Shown one piece after another: positions 24,401 to 34,693 of a stretch of 64,000 nucleotides of DNA. The notes below the pieces were generated by a model that worked only from the letters and a program-made list of their open reading frames with translations, did no database searches and was not told the DNA's origin. How positions within the stretch are numbered: position 1 is the first letter of the stretch; every line of letters begins with the position of its first letter. The translations under genes and the position numbers were made by a program. Source of the stretch: Zerene cesonia (Eukaryota > Arthropoda > Insecta > Lepidoptera > Pieridae); assembly GCF_012273895.1 (NCBI RefSeq), contig NC_052110.1, forward strand, positions 3,596,001 to 3,660,000, in the 5' to 3' direction.

Positions 24401-25215
24401 AGAATCAAGTAGCATGCTTCCGATATGTAATCATATACAGATTCCTATTTTCATCATTTGTATCACAATTTGCTTTTTAATTACAGCATTAAAAAAATGA
24501 GTTATAGTAAAATGCACTAGGTAGAAAAAAATTACTCATTTTCATGTAAGTATCTATAACCAGTAGAGATATCAGTTGTCATTTAAATACATACCTATTT
24601 CCAATAGGTGATTTAGAATTGCTATTAGGTGGTAAAGTTTTTTGGTTGTCGCTACTATCAGATCTCCTTAATATAAATTGTATGTCATTTGAATATTCAC
24701 CCCATTTCATTAAAATCTAAAAACAATATTATTTTATATTAGCAATGTAATGAAAACCTTAATGAATTGGAAATGTAAATTGCATTAACAAGACATACCT
24801 TGTAAAAAGCCAAATCTTAAATACAGGTCACTATATATATATATTTTTTCAATTATGAATATAGTCATGTGTAAAAGTCATATCATATGAAATACCTTAA
24901 GTGGATATTCCTGTGGAGCTAGAAGCCTTTCATTATTTCTCCATCTCTCAATTAATGTGAATCTGCCCACTTTTCCCGTGGCATGAGCAAGGGCAAAGAC
25001 TACATCCTGTAAAATTAAATTGCGATTACGGAGCATATACCTTGAGCTTAAAATATTTTCAAACTCATGAAGTCAGTTTAGCATCATGAATTACATTTCC
25101 TTAAATTATAATAAATTCCATTACTAAATAAAGTATAAAAAACCTGGCAAGTGGTAGTCTCAGTCACTCCACAAACAATCCTTTGTATACCCTCGACCCA
25201 GACCTTCAACTCCAT
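21467..25215 (-). CDS. RASSF8: RASSF8 (Ras-association domain protein), exons 1-8
   Basis: Eight minus-strand exons: 25144-25215 (ATG), 24896-25006, 24595-24716, 24053-24238, 23051-23264, 22489-22605, 22034-22236 and 21467-21581. All have GT-AG borders and matching phases. The start MELKVWVEGIQRIVCGVTE and the next two exons (ALAHATGKVGRFTLIERWR; MKWGEYSNDIQFILRR) form the ubiquitin-like Ras-association domain at the N-terminus of RASSF7/8 proteins. A Pro/Asn-rich linker follows (DPPPPYRSPPPP), then coiled coils from exon 5 to the end. With the two exons at 3876-4652 the protein is about 455 residues. N-terminal RASSFs act at adherens junctions and in growth control; fly RASSF8 works with ASPP and Csk. 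It is head-to-head with the dynein light chain gene. Confidence 0.95.
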
Positions 25216-25951
25216 TAATTTAAAAGAGCTTTCAAATTAACAATGCACTTAACTAGGACACCATATTATGAACACATAGCTATTATTTTAATCTTGAGAA
25301 TTTTTTTGACGTGCGAAAGTAATACACGAAAGAATACAATACAAACATTCCAAAAAGTAAAAACACTAATCACAATTTACACATTTGACATTTGAATCAT
25401 TTGATTTGAGTGAATAAATGATAGACTAAATAATTTTTTATAATGACATTACGTTAGGGCTCGAGTCTTTTTGAAACGGTATCACAAACTCAATTTATTT
25501 GGTATAACTGTTATAATAAAATACTGCAAGAAAGTATTTATTTGACATTTTATGTAGCAATAGAGAATTGGACCATTTAATTTGCCTTTCCTTTGGTTTT
25601 AAGCATTAACGTAAGAAAAAATCACCACAGCCTGCATACTTATTAAATATAAATCACGGGCCCAATGTTCAATAATAATTAAGAATAATCATATTTTTAA
25701 TTTTTTAAACAATAGAATTAAACGTCGCAGTCCTTCCTGTAAAAATATGTGCTTTCTTAATAAGTATAACCCGTTGTGCGCACCCCAAGCAATTATAAAT
25801 CCTTAAAATATAAGTTTTAACATAAATTATGATTAATGATTAGTGACACAATTCTATAATCAAATGTAAATCGACTTTTAACATTAATCAAAAAATATCT
25901 TACCTAGCGATTTATGCAAACTGTACAAAATCTTAAACTAAATATAATATT
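25216..25951. promoter_or_regulatory. Divergent promoter interval, RASSF8 / Tctex dynein light chain
   Basis: 736 bp separate the two start codons, which point away from each other, so this stretch must hold both 5' UTRs and both core promoters. No TATA box or other defined element can be assigned by eye in this AT-rich sequence. Confidence 0.6.
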
Positions 25952-26968
25952 ATGGCGCAAGAAGATGACGAAGAAGTAACTTTTAAAATAAATATATACA
26001 ATGAGATAGAGATGTGAAAGTTCTAATTAGTCAGCTCTTATAATAATATTCATTTAATTTTTTCAGGATTTAGTTTTTAATGTAGAGGAAGTTCAGAAAC
26101 TAGTTAGAGATAATATAGAGCTATGTTTGGGAGGAAATATTTACAGCCATTCTAGAGCTCCTCAGTGGATAACCGTCATCACAGAAAAGACGTTGGCCAG
26201 ACTGAATAAACTTAATAAGCCGTTTAAATACATTAGTAAGTAATAAAATTAAATTTCAATAGAAAAGACCATAATTTGACTAAAATCAGTGATGAATTAA
26301 GCTTCACCAATCTGAGATGAATTTGATTAACTGTTGCCCGACCCCGCGCCTTTTGCGCAAGCTAGAGTGTGCACCGCGATAGAAGTCCCGTAGGTGCTTT
26401 CAGCGCCTAAAATAAAGCTGACAGTATTATTTAATTAAAACGCCCCATGTTTGGGGAGTATTGATGCGAAAAGGGTTATTAATTTATTTTACGCAAGAGT
26501 ATCGAAAAGATAGAGAACAATAATTGTAACATTACTCCATTATACACAAAGTTTATTATCGTAACCGATTACTATGAATTTTAAAAAAGCCATAGTTTTC
26601 ATCACGGAAAACCCTCGAGAACCGGAACTATGCGGAGAATACTCCGGAAGTCTTTGTATTTTCTTTTACATCACGCGTTGTAGTGTAAATGTTTTATTGT
26701 GAGATTGCGTGTTTGAGTAGTAACATGTAGCAAATCATTTTTATAATAACTTAGTAATTGTTACTAAAACATTTAAAGTTAATAACATTATGCATTTTAA
26801 AATGTTAATATAGTGAGGATGACTGTAACTCAAAAGAACGGCTCTGGATTGCACACAGCAGCTGCATACTTCTGGGATACGGCAACAGATGGCACCTGCA
26901 CAGTTCGTTGGGAAAACAAGTATATGTACTGTATTGTGAACATTTGGGGCTTGGCCTTGCAAATATAG
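25952..26968 (+). CDS. DYNLT1: Tctex1-type dynein light chain
   Basis: Three exons, 25952-25975, 26067-26235 and 26814-26968 (TAG), in phases 0 and 1, encode about 115 residues. The short acidic start (MAQEDDEE) is followed by VEEVQKLVRDNIELCLGGNI, NKPFKYIMRMTVTQKNGSGL, DGTCTVRWENKYMYCIVNIW and GLALQI. The 'QKNGxGLHTA' and 'DGTCTVRWENK' motifs and the length are those of the DYNLT1/DYNLT3 (fly Dlc90F) family. These light chains dimerise and bind dynein intermediate chain and cargo. The first coding exon is only 24 nt, and the gene is head-to-head with RASSF8. After contig correction it is convergent with trithorax. Confidence 0.95.
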
Positions 26969-27165
26969 CTTTATATCTACTTTGATTTTTATTAAGTCCA
27001 CAGAGAGGTCCTGGTGTTCTTACTGTTAACATTTGTTGACTAACAAATAATTTTAACATGAATACGCTACCCATCTCAAAAAATGTATAGTATCAAATTT
27101 ATCATCATCGTTACAGAAATAATTTGTAAGTTCCGAAATACGTCCCTACATGTGTAAATACTAAG

Positions 27166-27470
27166 CAGTGGTGGCTCAGTGGTGAGAACCTCGGACTTCA
27201 AAATCGATAAGTCGGAGTTCGAGACCGGGCGAGCGTGCAGTAAATAAATTGATTTTTCAATTTATCTGTACATGTAGATAACATCACCACTGCTTAAAAC
27301 GGTGAACGAAAACATCGTGAGGAAACCGGCATGTCCGAGAATCAAAAGTTTGACGACATGTGACATCTGCCAACCCGCACTTGGCCAGCGTGGTGGATTT
27401 ATGGCGTGAACCCTTATAGGCTGTGTCCCAGCAGTGGGACCATATGTATGTTACATATCAGCTGATGATG
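27166..27470 (+). mobile_element. tRNA-derived SINE with ATG-repeat tail
   Basis: Starts with an A-box-like TGGCTCAGTGGTGAGAACC and a B-box-like GAGTTCGAGACCGG, 5'-adjacent as in tRNA-derived SINEs. The body includes ATCGTGAGGAAACCGGCATG and GTGTCCCAGCAGTGGGAC, and it ends in CTGATGATGATG. A relative lies at 21129-21400 on the other strand. Confidence 0.75.
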
Positions 27471-27538
27471 ATGTGTAAATGCTATATAGGATGTACTCCA
27501 CATTTGCTGTTTTAATTTATAGGAAAATTATGAAAAGC
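27462..27538 (+). repeat. 77-bp overlap with displaced contig (left flank of gap)
   Basis: Exact reverse complement of 20502-20578. It marks where the displaced contig should begin. Confidence 0.95.
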
Positions 27539-27638
27539 NNNNNNNNNNNNNNNNNNNNNNNNNNNNNNNNNNNNNNNNNNNNNNNNNNNNNNNNNNNNNN
27601 NNNNNNNNNNNNNNNNNNNNNNNNNNNNNNNNNNNNNN
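27539..27638. other. Assembly gap (100 N) where 5657-20578 belongs
   Basis: Its two flanks match the two ends of the displaced contig. The true distance across it is about 14.8 kb, not 100 bases. Confidence 0.95.
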
Positions 27639-27666
27639 TCTTGCATTTTAAGCATGCACTGCATAT
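27639..27666 (-). CDS. trx: trithorax PHD2 exon, first 28 bases (overlap copy)
   Basis: On the minus strand an AG acceptor at 27667-27668 is followed by the first 28 bases of the exon seen whole at 5706-5867, then the gap. This fragment shows that the minus-strand trithorax exons at 28211-34061 continue into the displaced contig. Confidence 0.93.
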
Positions 27667-27715
27667 CTGTAAATGGAAAAATAATCGTAAACATAGTGAT
27701 AAATATAGAAATACT

Positions 27716-27935
27716 ACCTGCGCCCAGCGGTTTCACCCGCGCAAGTCCGTAATCCGTGGGAATATTGGAATAAAAAGATGCCTATATGTTATTTCAGTTG
27801 TCCAGCTGTCTACATACCATATTTCATTGCAATCGGTTCAGTAGTTTTTGCGTGAAAGAGCAACAAACACACACACATTCTTACAAACTTTCGCATTCAT
27901 AACATTAGTAGGAGTAGGATATATAGTAGGAATAG
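27716..27935 (+). repeat. Lepidopteran dispersed repeat (CGGTTTCACCCGCG type)
   Basis: Begins GCGGTTTCACCCGCGCAAG, contains CAGTTGTCCAGCTGTCTAC and CGGTTCAGTAGTTTTTGCG, and ends with CTTTCGCATTCATAAC and a degenerate GTAGGA tail. A closely related copy is at 40878-41082. It sits in the trithorax intron between the PHD1 and PHD2 exons. The class (SINE or truncated LINE 3' end) is not settled. Confidence 0.65.
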
Positions 27936-28210
27936 TAGGAAGGATTAGTAGGATAAGACAAGTACTCTGATTGGAGGAACTGTTTAATTATAACTTAATC
28001 TTGATCGATCTATAATCAAATACATAAATGCATTGTTTATTGCTTTATATAAAAAAAAATAATAATAAACTGGTAGATTTTTCATATATCCCGTTTATAT
28101 TTTCTCGTGCAAGGGGGTACTTCTTTATTCAGTTGTGAATCTAGTCTTGAAAATACTTATTTGACTGCAAACCTCATAAAAGTAAAACAAAAAAACGGCA
28201 AAATCTTCAC

Positions 28211-28420
28211 CTGCGGCCAGTCACTGCGGTGATCCGGCGGCGCGGAGGGCAAGCAAGCGGCGTGGTAGTGCTTCGCGCAGGACCGACAGCGCAGGCGGGC
28301 CGCGGGGCGCGCGCACGCGGCGCACCACACGCAGCGCGCGCACGTCCACCCGTCGCCACCGCCCGCGTCCTCCGCGCACCAGCTGTGGTACCACTCGCAG
28401 CAGCTGGAGCACACCAGCAT
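28211..28420 (-). CDS. trx: trithorax exon 7: PHD1, very GC-rich
   Basis: A 70-codon phase-0 exon with MLVCSSCCEWYHSWCAEDAG, GWTCARCVWCAACARP and LRCRSCAKHYHAACLP, the first PHD finger of Trx/MLL (its first Cys pair is in exon 6) running into the second. G+C is conspicuously high and codons end in G or C, unlike the AT-rich exons on both sides. Confidence 0.95.
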
Positions 28421-31400
28421 CTGGAAATTATTGATGCATGTTAGCAAAATCGGCTGTTGCCTGTTGGGAAGTGAAATTTATTTGTCGATCTTTTGCTTTA
28501 GAACCTGTGATTTGTGTGGCTCTTTCATGCTAAACCTCATGCAATTTATGAACTTTTGATAACTTCCTTATTACGATAAATAATTTGTGTAATTGCAAAA
28601 AAAAATCCTGAATATTGATTTGTATAGTTTGATTTTGAATAGATACCATATTACTAATCTGAAAATACTATTTTAATAAGAATATAGTAATAGTCTTCTT
28701 TATAAACACATGGATGGTCCCAATTTTTCTTTTTTTATGTTTGTGTTGAATTCACAAACATAAAAGGAAGTCAGTTTAAAGGTAAACTTTGAATTTGGTT
28801 TTAGTAGAACGCTATATTTGAATCTTTGTGCATGTGAAAGAATATTATCACTGCATGTTAGTTTGAAATAATTATTTAGTATGTTTGTATATTTATTATT
28901 ATTATCAAAGGTCATTAAAATTATCAATAAGCTCCTTTTATTAGTTTAATTTTGTATGTGGTAGTCGAGCACGCTTCGGCACGAATTGGGCCAGCTCTCA
29001 CCGGGGAAGTACCACACCCCCACAGAAGACCGGCGTGAAATAGCACTCTGCTGTGTTTCGTTCGGTGAGTGGGGGAGCCGGAGGCCCATATCCTTTTCCT
29101 TACCCTTCCCAGTCCTTTCCTTTATTCCTATCGCCAATCCTTTCTTAATCCCCTTCCCAAAAAGTCGGCAATCCATTTGTAGAGGCGTAAGGTCTGCTAA
29201 GGACCTTATGCCTCTACAAATGTTCATGGGCGGGGGTAGCGCTTACCATCAAGCGTCCCACCAGCTCCATTGCCGACTGTAACATAAAAAAAAAAAGTTA
29301 CCTTTTCCTTCCCTGCACTTCCACACAAAAAACACAACTTGGCCACTGTAAAGGGAGCTGTGCCAATCAACCCAAAACCAGAATTGCATACTTCGTCAGG
29401 ATCATAACTCTCCCAAAAATCAACGCAGATTAGCTCTGGGCGATTTTGACCGCATTTTTGGGATCGCCCACGTATCTGAAATTATAAATGCACATAAAAA
29501 AAAATAAAAAATATATAAATTCATTGTCTGCTATTAAATTGTTGTGTTACATACATTTGTAATATTTGTTAATGGCTTTAAGCTTGATTTCTTTGGAACC
29601 AAATCAAGGACAGTTTCATCTTCACTAGATTCAATTTTAGCGTGTTTTGTAACAACTGGTACTTCAATCTTTCTCTTTTTGGGTTCAATATGTACTTCTT
29701 GATCGCTATCTTTCAAAAGAGGCTCAGGAACTATTTGCAATTTGTTCTCTGTATCTTCAGATTCACAGCTTGATAAGTCTGGTGTTACTCGGTCTTTTTC
29801 TATTACAGTCATAGGAACATCATCATCAGATTGAACTGGCTTTTCTGGTTTCTCCCTTTCTTCTTGAGTTGGGAATGTAGCAATAGGTTGTCCCAGGACA
29901 ATTGAAGCACTTCGACATACATGTTTAACCCGAGGTCCTTTTAACTCCATCTTCTGTCGCTTGGGATCCTCAATTTGTTTGGAGTCATTCTTATCTTTCT
30001 TTCGAACTTTAATTTTAGCCAAGCGACGTTTTCTGTTGCTATCAGGATCCTTCTCCTTTTCATTGTGTCGTTCTTTTTGCGGTTTCAAACTGTCCTCCTG
30101 AAATAAAATATATATATTTATAGAAATGTTTGAAATTTTTAATATCAATTAAATCAAGGTAGGATATAAAAAAATTATATACATACCTCAAATCCTTCAT
30201 TTTTCTTTGATGTTTTCAAAGAGAAGATATTATTATCTGTTTCATTTGTAGATAAGCCACTAAAGACTGGAGCTGTAGTAGTACTAGATCCCATTTTCAA
30301 TTGTGCTAGAGGCACATTGGATTTAGATCCAGGTTTCATGTATGATGGTAGCATAGACATTAAAATTGCTTTCTTGTCTGATGGTACTTGGAAAGCTTTT
30401 AAGCATAGTTTCAGCCAGCAAGCTGGACATCTTGCTTTATTGGAGCATTTAAACAATTTCCATTGCTGTGAACGTACTATGGGTGGTACTTGACAATTAC
30501 CTAAAAATTTAAATTAATTAAATTAATATTTTATTTTAATATTATGCTGAGTTAATAACAAATGTTTTATAAATGCTGTTTCTATTTATTTTGCACTTAC
30601 CTTCACCTCTTACACAATGCAGAACAAGTGGTGATGTTCGTAATGCCATCCGGTCTTTTTTAAGTAATTTTGATACAAATTTACGACATGACTCGCATGA
30701 ATATATACCAAATTTTCTAGCTTGCTTGACAAATTTATAAAATCGTACTGCACCACAAACTCCGCACGTCACAGTTGTTGGTGGATTGTTTGCTACAAAA
30801 TAAATGATTATTAATTGTCATCTGTATTCATATTGCTAACTTATAGTATCATAATTCAACCAACTATGCAGTGATCTATCTGTCTGTTTGTCTGTGTCCT
30901 CAATAATCACTAATCACAAAAAATAGGGAAATAATACTCACAAGTAGGTGCACTAAGTGCTGAGAATGGCCCATCTAACCCAGATGCAGGTGGTGTTGTG
31001 GCTAGTTGTAATCTTGCTTCTCTTATAATAACTTTCCCACTTAACAATTGAGAAGCAGATGATTTATCTTTCTCTGGGCTAACTAAAGGTTGTTTTTCAT
31101 CATCATCACCACTATTTCTTGGGCTATCGCTATCCCAACTCTCCTCTGACTCTGATCCACTACTTGAATTACTTGATGTACTTGCATCAGATATGTCCAT
31201 AAGTTTTCTCATAGTGTGACCAGATCTTTGCTCTTTATTATGTTCAGGGGATTTTAATTTCTCATCAATATTTGAATTTTCATCCTGAGGAAAATCAGAT
31301 TCTTTTTCATATGAAAACAAATCCTGTGTTACTTTTCGAGAACCTGTAAATGAATTTTTTGTCTTCTCTTTAAACAGGCTGCATGGCGATAATAATTGCT

Positions 31401-34061
31401 TATCCCGATTATCACTCTTCTCTGTTTCCTCCTCTGGTGCTGAATCTTCATCATCATGCAAGTTATTAAATACTAGCCTCTTTAATTTTGGTTTCTTAAG
31501 AACTTTTCCAGAGCTGATGCTACTTGGTACAGATGACTGTTCCTCTCCATCAATAAATCTTTTATTAGGTTTGATAACTCTCGATGAATGGCTGCTTCTT
31601 ACTGGCAGAAATTTAACTGAACCAATGGTTTCTTTCTCAATTGGTGAATTAATCCTTGGTGGAGGAGACATACACCTACTCTCAGTGAATTGAGAAAACT
31701 TATTTGTTGCTTTTGATAGGTTTTTCTTTACATAACCCTCTTGATATTCCGACGAAGATTTGGAGCTCAAATCAGTTAATTTTGCAGGTTTTAAAATACC
31801 ATTAAAACAATGCTCTGTTTGCTTAAGAGCAGATTTCTTTTTAATAATGGACACAAGTGGAGCATGGTGTTTTATGGGAATTTTTTTCAGAGGTAAGAAT
31901 GTGTCCTCACAACTTTCAACTGTACCAAATGTCACTGTTTTCTTTACTGGTTTGACTTTATCACTTTTCTGAGGTTCCATTTTATTTTGTGACCTAGTTC
32001 GCACTGGTGATTTAGAGGGATCACTGTTATTTTCTTGGTTTTCTTGTTTATCATTCACTACACTCTCTTTATCTTCACTGCTCTCTGAATTTGCCTCTTT
32101 TTCATTATTATTCTCCTTCTTTTCTTCTTCCTATAATTATTATAATAATTAATAAGTTATCTGTATTGTAAAAGAAAAGTAACTTCTTCATTAATTAACA
32201 AAACTAATACATATTGTTCATGTAAACTTCTACTGCTTAAATTATATTAAACAAGCAAACCATTCAGCTTAACACTATCATAAATGCCTGTATTCATAAA
32301 TCTCATATTGAAAAACAACCTTGAAATTAATAACAATCTGGTATTCTGTAAATTCTTTGCATTACTATTTTTTACATTATTATTTTAATAATTTGTGTCG
32401 TCTGCCCCGGTTTCACACATGTCAATAAACAAGCAAACCATTTAGCTTTACACTATCATAAATCAGCCTGTATTCATAAATCTCATATTGAAAAACAACC
32501 TTCAAATTAATAACAATCTGGTATTCTGTAAATTCTTTGTATTACTATTTTTTAAACTTATTGAATGCTAAGGAAAATGCTATTAAGTAAAATAATTCTA
32601 TATTATTTAAATGTTTAAAGTTGACTTCTCTTTTTAATGTACAATTCTTTCTAATTCTTATGTAAGTAATTTAACAATGTATAACATGCAAAATTTTTAA
32701 CACAAAACAAAGAAATAAAAATTGCAAACACACAATAGTAATAGTGTGTATAGCATCACTGTATTGTAAGATGTTTTATCTAAATTCATCCAATATTCAA
32801 CAAGAGATTACTGCACTGGATGACATAAATGTACAACACTTGCTTTTTCATTTCAATAATTAATAGTTTATAATATACATTATATATAAAACTTATGGGA
32901 AAAAAAAAATTAGATAAGCTTGTTTCCAATCTTTTATCCTTTTTTTATTTTAGCATCAAGCAGCATCGCTTTCTAAATTAGTATTGGCACTTATGTGTTT
33001 ATAGACAACATGTTATATGTGTTAGTTATTAAATTGTAAGTTAGTCTACAAAAATCCCTTATGAGTAATCAATTGATATAGAATAGTCTGATTTTCATTA
33101 GAAATTATAAGTTGTGTATCAAATTTTAAGAATTTGACGATTAAGTTTATTTTTACTTTTGTATATTTTCAATAAATGGAAAGTTGAGAGATTTAAAAAT
33201 CTTTTAGAAAAAAAATACTTCACTAAACTTCAACAAAATACAATTAGGAATGTTTAATAAGATTTATTGAGGTCATATATGTTTATTTAAATTTGACATT
33301 GAAATAACAAGGACAAAGTAATAAAATCATAGAATAATAAATATAGAATAAGGAACACTGTAACTTTGTGAAAAGTTTTGTATTATTTAAAAATTTGAAG
33401 ATTATGAACCCTATATAAACAACTTGTGACACACAATACAATGAGAAACCAATATAATCAAAGCTATGACATATTGTAGAAGCATTTATGATTAATTGTA
33501 TTTTATATAACTATAATTATTGTTAAATATATATAAATTCTTTATTTTAAAAAGAAAAACAATATTTATGTGGATGTAAATAAATTTCATAAGATTATAG
33601 CTCTATGAAGATTTGCTTTAAAAGTTAGGTTATATTTCTAATACTAATATTTAAAGATACATTTGTTAACGTTGAAGTTTAATTTCTATAATGTAATTTT
33701 TATACTTTTTTGGTATTTGAATTAATATATACGTTTTCAGTCTTTTGTACGTATGAGAATGTCAAAATATGGTCATCAATTATTGTTACATAGTGATTGG
33801 CGCTACATATACGATAGAGTCATTACGTAAACATTATTTTCACTCATATGTGACCAAAAGACACTATAATTTGGAAAAATTAGGTTGATAACGATAAATG
33901 CGTTGTACCTCTTTCTCCCCAGAAAAGTCATTGGTTGCCGAGCTGCGGCTGGCTGCATGGTTATCTGCAGCATTTTCGTGGTAAACAGTGCCCGATAATA
34001 CACTAATGCGTTTTCTATTATGAAACTTGAGTGGTTTCCCTGGGAACCTGGACCTTCCCAT
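28211..34061 (-). CDS. trx: Trithorax histone H3K4 methyltransferase, N-terminal seven exons
   Basis: Minus-strand exons 33909-34061 (ATG), 30942-32130, 30601-30792, 30187-30500, 29555-30097, 29302-29475 and 28211-28420 join in frame and encode residues 1-925. The start MGRSRFPGKP...NRKRISVL resembles the N-terminus of fly Trithorax. Exon 2 is a Ser/Lys/acidic-rich disordered region. Exons 3-4 hold a nuclear-receptor-like zinc finger (residues about 457-545). Exon 5 has GPRVKHVCRSASIVLGQP, a block shared with MLL. Exon 6 ends in CFLCGSAG and exon 7 carries most of PHD1. The frame continues in phase 0 into the PHD2 exon now at 5706 on the other strand. The exon 1 donor (GAG|GTACAA) is weak, so that junction is the least certain. 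Confidence 0.94.
28964..29296 (+). mobile_element. SINE-like retroelement with poly(A) tail, full-length copy
   Basis: Runs from TCGAGCACGCTTCGGCACG through GGGGAAGTACCACACCCCCA and CTCTGCTGTGTTTCGTTCGG to a terminal run of A. The central part holds an inverted pair, GTAGAGGCGTAAGGTC and ACCTTATGCCTCTAC (29180-29219), able to fold. A 5' fragment is at 4074-4137, a decayed relative near 44105-44230 and a short piece at 39585-39612. Here its tail ends five bases from the splice donor of trithorax exon 6. Confidence 0.7.
30187..30792 (-). CDS. trx: trithorax exons 3-4: nuclear-receptor-like zinc finger
   Basis: Exon 3 encodes TCGVCGAVRFY and IYSCESCRKF. The pair C457-x2-C460 and C480-x2-C483 resembles the first zinc module of a nuclear receptor, including the Phe after CR. 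The second Cys cluster spans the exon 3/4 junction (LHCVRGEGNC; KARCPACWLKLC). This replaces the CXXC domain of vertebrate MLL and is the DNA-binding region described for Drosophila Trithorax. Confidence 0.88.
32249..32554. repeat. Direct duplication in trithorax intron 1
   Basis: A unit of about 125 bp starting AAACAAGCAAACCATT at 32249 recurs at 32427 with only a few differences and a 2-base indel. About 50 bp separate the copies. Confidence 0.85.
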
Positions 34062-34693
34062 TTTGATATGCACATAAACGAAGGACATTTCAGTGCGTTC
34101 CCAGCGATAGCAAGGAAACTGGCGCGCATGCTCCGGCCCGCGCGCTCCGCAACGCCATTCCAGTCATTTATGCAATGTGTACGACAATTAAGACGCAGTT
34201 TTGATCACATGAACGCCCAAACGTAAACACCAAAAACACCGTTTACATTATTTAGTAAATAGATCACTTCACACAGTTTTTGCAAAAGACGACATCATCC
34301 ATCATTTTAATGGTCGACTGATCGTTAACGCCGTAAACGTTGTAACGCTTCCATTCAACAAAGCGTTGTCGGCGATAAAACAAAAGAGAATGTTAAAATG
34401 AGCTTGATTCCACTACGCGTCGCGTCAGTAACACTATCAATGTTTTGTTCCATTTGTTAAACCAATCCAAATTAATGAAATGAATCGCCCGTAATTTGAC
34501 AAAGATGGCTGTACGACGCGCTATAACAATAGCGAACACGAGTGATTAACGAGTTACGAGACGAGGCGCGCGAGGCCGCGGTGTGAACGACACCTGGCTC
34601 TCGGAGGCCAGTTATGGATTTTGAACCAATCGCGACGTTAATTCGGACCGGTATGAAAACAAACATGTCCGATGTCGTTCGCTATGTCTTGCT
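34062..34693 (-). promoter_or_regulatory. Trithorax 5' UTR and probable promoter
   Basis: The 630 bases upstream of the trx start codon are less AT-rich than the surroundings and include CpG-bearing segments such as GAGGCGCGCGAGGCCGCGG at 34563-34581. No transcription start can be fixed from the sequence alone. Confidence 0.5.

Noticed and set aside
3876..25215. Trithorax nested within a RASSF8 intron, on the opposite strand
   Set aside because: The apparent nesting is produced by the displaced contig. Exact 77-base overlaps at both contig ends and reading-frame continuity place trithorax elsewhere.
27166..27240. A possible tRNA gene (A- and B-box-like sequences)
   Set aside because: No cloverleaf with paired acceptor stems. 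The boxes head a longer repeated element with an ATG-repeat tail, so it is a SINE.
20502..27538. Long inverted repeat flanking a biological inversion
   Set aside because: Each matching segment is exactly 77 bases and ends at an N-gap, and a similar 76-base direct overlap occurs at a third gap. This is an assembler overlap signature.
28211..28420. Horizontal transfer suggested by the GC-rich block
   Set aside because: The block is exactly one trithorax exon with conserved PHD residues and correct splice phases.
5706..34061. Two separate trithorax-like genes (one N-terminal, one C-terminal)
   Set aside because: They share a 28-base exon fragment and complement each other without overlap in phase 0. 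This is one gene split by assembly.
33803..34129. 108-codon minus-strand frame overlapping the trithorax start
   Set aside because: The overlapping frame that begins MGRSRFPGKP matches the Trithorax N-terminus and splices in phase to exon 2; the longer frame does not.
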